A stretch of DNA of 9,917 bases, from assembly GCA_002408485.1 (NCBI GenBank), contig DHSP01000048.1, positions 81,316 to 91,232 of the forward strand, read 5' to 3'. The stretch comes from Proteiniphilum sp. UBA5283. Lineage in GTDB: Bacteria > Bacteroidota > Bacteroidia > Bacteroidales > Dysgonomonadaceae. Below are positions 6,416 through 9,917 of this stretch, piece after piece (position 1 is the first letter of the stretch; each line of letters begins with the position of its first letter). The notes beneath the pieces were generated by a model that had not been told where the DNA came from, made no database searches, and saw only the letters and a list, made by a program, of their open reading frames with translations. The position numbers and the translations under genes are program-made.

Positions 6416-8251
6416 ATGCCAGACATCATACATCTTCTTCCAGACTCCATCGCTAACCAGATTGCTGCGGGTGAGGTAATTCAACGACCTGCATCGGTAG
6501 TGAAGGAGTTGGTGGAAAATTCGCTCGATGCCGGAGCATCGCATATCCGGATATACATTAAAGATGCAGGACGTACGCTCATTCAGGTGATTGATGACGG
6601 AAAGGGCATGTCGGGTACCGACGTACGGATGGCTTTTGAACGTCATGCAACATCAAAAATAAAAAATGCAGATGACCTATTTTCGCTTACCACGATGGGA
6701 TTCCGTGGTGAGGCGCTCCCTTCCATTGCTGCAATATCGCAGATTGAGGTAAAGAGCCGCCGCGAAGAAGATGAATTAGGTACACTGGTGGTAATAAACG
6801 GTTCGAGGCTGGAAAAGCAGGAGCTCATTTCCTGTGCTGAGGGAACATCAGTCTCTGTGAAGAATATCTTTTTCAATGTCCCTGCACGTCGGAAATTTTT
6901 GAAATCGAACGAGACAGAACGTCGTAATATATTTTCTGAAATTGAACGTATTGCGTTGGTGAATCCTGATATTGAGTTTACCCTCGTCGAGAATGATCTT
7001 GAAACGCTACATCTGCCTAAAGCGGGCTTGCGGCAACGTATCGTGCAGCTGGAGGGGAAGAGTGTCAGCCAGCAGTTGATTGAGATAAATGAAGAGACCA
7101 CGCTCGGTAAAATTCACGGATACGTAGCCCGCCCTGAATTTGCCCGGAAAGGGAGAGCTAGCCAATTTTTTTTCGTAAACAACCGCTATATCCGTCACCC
7201 TTACTTTCACAGGGCGGTGATGACGGCTTTTGAGCCGTTGATTGCCGCGAACGAAAAGCCGGGCTATTACATTTATCTTCAGGTGGACCCCGATACGATC
7301 GATGTCAATATCCATCCCACAAAAACAGAGGTAAAGTTTGAAAATGAACAGGCCCTCTGGCAGATTCTCATGGTTACGGTAAAGGAGTCCCTGGGTAAAT
7401 TCAATGCTATTCCCAGCATTGACTTTGATACCGACGATGCACCGGAGATTCCTATTTATGATCCTTCGCGTAGTGCACCCATGCCGAGGGTGAATGTGAA
7501 CTCAGGTTATAATCCTTTTCACAACCCACGTCCGGAAAGTAAATCTTTTTCCCCCCCCGCATTTGGATGGGAACAATTGTACCAAGGTTTTGAGAAGGAA
7601 AAGGAACTGAAACCCGAAGTGGAAATCCATGTACAGGGAAATCTTTTTAAAAGTCCCGGAACAAATTCTGATCACCCGGAGACGGAACTTTATCCTGAAC
7701 ATTATCAGTATAAACAAAAATATATTCTCACTTCCGTGAAATCGGGGCTGATGATCATTGATCAGCACAAAGCACATGTGCGTATACTTTTCGATAGGTA
7801 CATGGAGCAAATAAGGCACAGGAAAGGGGTGACGCAACGTGTGTTATTTCCGGAAGTACTCGAATTGTCGGCAGCCGAAGCTGCCTCATTGCCATCCCTC
7901 AAGGATGATTTGGAAGCTTTGGGCTTTGAGTTGAGCCACTTGGGTAATCACAGTTTTGCTGTGCAGGGTGTGCCGTCCGAAATTGAAAATTTGGATGCGG
8001 CACTTCTTATCCGGACAATTATCGGAAAAAGCATGGAAACGGGAAGCGACGTTAAGGCAGAGATACAGGAGTCGATGGCACTTTCTTTTGCCTGTATGAC
8101 AGCTATTCCCTATGGAAGAATATTGACATCGGAAGAGATGCTTCTTATTGTAAGTCAGCTTTTTGCATCAAAAACGCCCACGTATACACCCGATGGACAA
8201 CGTGTAATAAGTATGATTTCCGACCAGGATATTGAGAAGAGATTGCAGTAA
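6416..8251 (+). CDS. mutL: DNA mismatch repair protein MutL
   Basis: A 611-residue mismatch repair ATPase that links mismatch recognition by MutS to strand removal. The N-terminal GHKL ATPase is intact: NQIAAGEVIQRPASVVKELVENSLDAGA (within 14-41, with E31 as the expected general base and N35 for magnesium), DDGKGM (60-65), GFRGEAL (95-101) and GTSVSVKNIFFNVPARRKF (143-161). VNIHPTKTEVKF (297-308) marks the second domain. A Pro/Ser-rich linker (about 335-425) leads to the C-terminal dimerisation domain. That domain keeps DQH (449-451), but the nuclease motif DQHA(X)2E(X)4E is not conserved: V455 and D460 stand where the two glutamates should be. TPDGQR (591-596) replaces CPHGRP. The total length fits the family. 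The ATG at 6416 begins directly with the conserved start. The gene contains T8 and C8 runs. It follows the small membrane protein gene by 18 bases and precedes the reductase by 25. Confidence 0.97.
   Translation: MPDIIHLLPDSIANQIAAGEVIQRPASVVKELVENSLDAGASHIRIYIKDAGRTLIQVIDDGKGMSGTDVRMAFERHATSKIKNADDLFSLTTMGFRGEALPSIAAISQIEVKSRREEDELGTLVVINGSRLEKQELISCAEGTSVSVKNIFFNVPARRKFLKSNETERRNIFSEIERIALVNPDIEFTLVENDLETLHLPKAGLRQRIVQLEGKSVSQQLIEINEETTLGKIHGYVARPEFARKGRASQFFFVNNRYIRHPYFHRAVMTAFEPLIAANEKPGYYIYLQVDPDTIDVNIHPTKTEVKFENEQALWQILMVTVKESLGKFNAIPSIDFDTDDAPEIPIYDPSRSAPMPRVNVNSGYNPFHNPRPESKSFSPPAFGWEQLYQGFEKEKELKPEVEIHVQGNLFKSPGTNSDHPETELYPEHYQYKQKYILTSVKSGLMIIDQHKAHVRILFDRYMEQIRHRKGVTQRVLFPEVLELSAAEAASLPSLKDDLEALGFELSHLGNHSFAVQGVPSEIENLDAALLIRTIIGKSMETGSDVKAEIQESMALSFACMTAIPYGRILTSEEMLLIVSQLFASKTPTYTPDGQRVISMISDQDIEKRLQ
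7166..7173 (+). repeat. T8 run in the mutL ATPase region
   Basis: Eight T bases encode FFF (residues 251-253, SQFFFVNN) in the conserved second domain of MutL. Loss or gain of one T would shift the frame in the N-terminal half of the protein. Confidence 0.9.
7551..7558 (+). repeat. C8 run in the mutL linker
   Basis: Eight C bases, preceded by five T bases, encode SPP (379-381) in the flexible linker between the ATPase and dimerisation domains. Read by hand, losing one C leads to TGA at 7608-7610 and gaining one C leads to TGA at 7591-7593. Either change would leave an ATPase domain without the C-terminal domain. Confidence 0.9.
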
Positions 8252-8276
8252 TTTTTTTATCTTTTATTTAGACGCT

Positions 8277-9242
8277 ATGGACTATGCTTATTGTGGCAAC
8301 AGCGGATTACAATTGCCCAAAATATCCCTTGGACTATGGCATAATTTCGGACATGCCGCGGACTATGAAACATCACGTGCAATGATTCTACAGGCTTTCG
8401 CAAAGGGAGTTACCCATTTTGACCTGGCGAACAATTACGGGCCTCCTCCCGGATCGGCAGAGATGAATTTCGGCAAAATTCTCAGAAAGGACCTCGCTTT
8501 CCATCGTGACGAGATGATTATTTCGTCCAAAGCGGGGCATCTCATGTGGGATGGTCCCTACGGCGATGGCTCATCGAGGAAAAACATTATGGCGAGCATC
8601 AACCAGAGCCTGCAACGCACCGGATTGGAGTATTTCGATATTTTTTATTCCCACCGATATGACCCCGCTACACCGGTGGAAGAGACCATGCAGGCTTTGG
8701 TGGATATCGTCCGTCAAGGCAAGGCGCTCTACGTGGGGATTTCAAAATACCCGCCTCTCCAGGCCCGCAAAGCAATGAACTATCTGAAAGAACGGGATGT
8801 GCCCTGTCTTATCTTTCAGGATAAGTATAGCATGTTCAACCGCAAGCCAGAAGAAGAGATTCTGAATATCACTGCAGAATACGGATCGGGCTTCATCGCA
8901 TTTTCTCCGTTGGCGCAGGGAGTGCTTACCGATAAATACCTCAACGGCATTCCTGCATATTCCCGTGCAGCAGATCCTGCCGGATTCCTTCGACAGGAAC
9001 AGGTTACCGGTGAACTGGTGGAGAAGGTGAAGATGCTTAATAAGATCGCCGGACAACGGAGCCAGACAATGGCTGGGATGGCACTGGCTTGGGCATTAAG
9101 AGACGAGAGGGTTACTTCCCTTATTGTGGGCGCACGCAATATAGAACAGCTGAACGATAATTTGAAAGCGCTGGAAAACCTTGCTTTCACTGAAGAAGAA
9201 TTAAACCAGATAGATGCGATTCTCGACGGTGCTACACTGTAA
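8277..9242 (+). CDS. Aldo/keto reductase of the YghZ/Gpr type
   Basis: A 321-residue cytoplasmic NADPH-dependent reductase, closely resembling E. coli YghZ (L-glyceraldehyde 3-phosphate reductase, also active on methylglyoxal) over nearly its whole length. Shared blocks include YCGNSGLQLPKISLGLWHNFGH (within 5-26), FDLANNYGPPPGSAE (48-62), GLEYFDIFYSHR (116-127), FSPLAQGVLTDKYLNGIP (209-226) and SLIVGARNIEQLNDNL (281-296). The catalytic tetrad is visible as D49, Y54, K85 (SSKAG) and H126. The GARNIEQLNDN segment is where the family binds the 2'-phosphate of NADPH. The frame is open upstream to an ATG at 8232 inside mutL, but homology begins at MDYAYCG, so the ATG at 8277 is the likely start. 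The gap to mutL is 25 bases and A/T-rich, with T7 directly after the mutL stop; cotranscription is likely. The exact substrate is inferred from family similarity. Confidence 0.93.
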   Translation: MDYAYCGNSGLQLPKISLGLWHNFGHAADYETSRAMILQAFAKGVTHFDLANNYGPPPGSAEMNFGKILRKDLAFHRDEMIISSKAGHLMWDGPYGDGSSRKNIMASINQSLQRTGLEYFDIFYSHRYDPATPVEETMQALVDIVRQGKALYVGISKYPPLQARKAMNYLKERDVPCLIFQDKYSMFNRKPEEEILNITAEYGSGFIAFSPLAQGVLTDKYLNGIPAYSRAADPAGFLRQEQVTGELVEKVKMLNKIAGQRSQTMAGMALAWALRDERVTSLIVGARNIEQLNDNLKALENLAFTEEELNQIDAILDGATL

Positions 9243-9279
9243 TCATTACCATATTGTTAAGAGTCGGAATGCTGCATAC

Positions 9280-9771
9280 ATGCATTTTCGGTTGATCTGT
9301 TGCCTGGTGATCATGCTCGCAGGATTGTTTTGTTTCACGGGTTGCACTGATGAAACGGACGAATTCACTATTCCCTTTGCGCCTGTCAATTTTACCATTG
9401 ACTTACGCAGTTATGATCATATTTTGAACAATGCGCTGTCATATAAAATCTTTACAGAGAAAGACCGGCGTGTGGATTCCGACCGTTTTGGCTATGCCGG
9501 CTTGTTGGTGGTAACCGATGCCACCGGCAATGGCATTTATGCTTATGATCTTTGTTGTCCCTATGAAGACGACAAACATATAAGAGTAGAACCGCGTGAT
9601 GACGGAAAAGCAAAATGTCCCGAGTGTGGATCTGTGTTCGTTACAATGTATGGCAATACGTTCGGTGATATTATGTCCGGCTTTGGTGCGCCGGAGAGAG
9701 GACCGGCCACCGAAGCGTTACAAAGTTATCGCGTGATGAGGCAAAATGGGGTTTATCGTATAACCAACTGA
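9280..9771 (+). CDS. Putative lipoprotein with Rieske-like cysteine motifs
   Basis: A 163-residue probable lipoprotein. Residues 1-21 form a signal peptide (MHFR, then hydrophobic LICCLVIMLAGLF) ending in the lipobox FTGC, so C22 would be lipidated and the protein anchored at the cell envelope. After an Asp/Glu-rich stretch come beta-rich segments, then YAYDLCCPYE (88-96) and KCPECGS (112-118), and a glycine-rich GFGAPERGP (134-142) before QSYRVMRQNGVYRI (149-161). The two cysteine motifs, about 20 residues apart, with GxxxxGP and a final beta hairpin, resemble the Rieske iron-sulfur fold (CxH...CxxH). Here Tyr or Pro and Cys take the histidine places, so cluster type, or even metal binding, is unclear. 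A Zn-ribbon-like site is the alternative. A longer frame opens at 9214 inside the reductase gene, but the signal peptide fixes the start at 9280. The gap to the reductase is 37 bases without a visible promoter, so it is probably the last gene of the unit. Confidence 0.75.
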   Translation: MHFRLICCLVIMLAGLFCFTGCTDETDEFTIPFAPVNFTIDLRSYDHILNNALSYKIFTEKDRRVDSDRFGYAGLLVVTDATGNGIYAYDLCCPYEDDKHIRVEPRDDGKAKCPECGSVFVTMYGNTFGDIMSGFGAPERGPATEALQSYRVMRQNGVYRITN

Positions 9772-9844
9772 CCCTTCTCCAGATCTGCTTTATGCAATCA
9801 ACTAAGGAAATTGCCCGTCAATTTGTAAAATTTGGCCAAAATGC

Positions 9845-9875
9845 TTTGAAAAGCGGAGAAACATCTTTACATTTG
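9845..9875 (+). promoter_or_regulatory. Promoter of the tRNA gene
   Basis: TTTG at 9845-9848 and TACATTTG at 9868-9875 are separated by 19 bases and match the Bacteroidota -33/-7 consensus exactly. Transcription would begin near 9882, about 17 bases before the tRNA, which suits a stable-RNA gene. The 10-base palindrome TTTGGCCAAA (9831-9840) lies just upstream. Otherwise 9772-9844 shows no coding frame and no clear terminator for the lipoprotein gene. Confidence 0.8.
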
Positions 9876-9898
9876 CACTCGCAAAAAATGGGTTTGTT

Positions 9899-9917
9899 GC
9901 GGAAGTAGCTCAGGATA
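9899..9917 (+). tRNA. 5' end of a tRNA gene, cut by the window edge
   Basis: The last 19 bases read GCGGAAG-TA-GCTC-AGGATA. This gives a 7-base acceptor strand, the invariant T8 and A9, the first D-stem strand GCTC and the start of a D-loop with A14. The anticodon lies outside the window. The GCGGAAG acceptor strand is common in glycine tRNAs, but identity cannot be decided here. The perfect promoter 24 bases upstream supports the call. Confidence 0.8.

Noticed and set aside
8249..8270. T-rich stretch after the mutL stop as a terminator
   Set aside because: There is a T7 run but no stem-loop before it, and the next gene starts 25 bases on, so readthrough is more likely.
8232..8276. Upstream start for the aldo/keto reductase inside mutL
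   Set aside because: The extra 15 residues (MRRDCSNFFIFYLDA) do not fit the conserved N-terminus of the family, which begins at MDYAYCG.
9214..9279. Upstream start for the lipoprotein inside the reductase gene
   Set aside because: It would put 22 residues ahead of the signal peptide; the ATG at 9280 gives a normal lipoprotein signal.

Overview
The window looks like a chromosomal segment from a bacterium of the phylum Bacteroidota, most likely order Bacteroidales. Three things point there. Several intergenic regions carry the Bacteroidota -7 promoter box TAnnTTTG. Starts lack strong Shine-Dalgarno sequences and sit in A/T-rich leaders. The gene set (parvulin chaperone, OstA-like protein, small tail-anchored protein, MutL) is a familiar Bacteroidales neighbourhood. 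The genus cannot be fixed from the sequence alone.

Layout: all six full-size genes and the one small gene lie on the + strand. (1) Positions 1-107 are a leader with a promoter box. (2) 108-2828 encodes pyruvate, phosphate dikinase, closed by a strong hairpin at 2851-2878. (3) A 234-base gap holds the hairpin and a candidate promoter. (4) 3063-5998 holds a periplasmic SurA-like peptidyl-prolyl isomerase and an OstA/LptA-like protein whose reading frames overlap by 13 bases. (5) A promoter at about 6010-6040 precedes a 110-residue tail-anchored protein of unknown function and mutL. (6) An aldo/keto reductase of the YghZ/Gpr type and a small lipoprotein with a Rieske-like cysteine pattern follow with short gaps. 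(7) The last 19 bases are the 5' end of a tRNA gene preceded by a textbook Bacteroidota promoter.

How the genes work together: the parvulin and OstA-like proteins probably serve outer-membrane protein folding and lipopolysaccharide transport. MutL serves DNA mismatch repair, the dikinase links pyruvate and PEP in central metabolism, and the reductase probably detoxifies or reduces small aldehydes. No mobile element, CRISPR array or clear new system was seen. The points most worth a second look are the degenerate endonuclease motifs and slippage-prone homopolymers in MutL, the altered ligand pattern of the Rieske-like lipoprotein, and the uncharacterised small membrane protein upstream of mutL.
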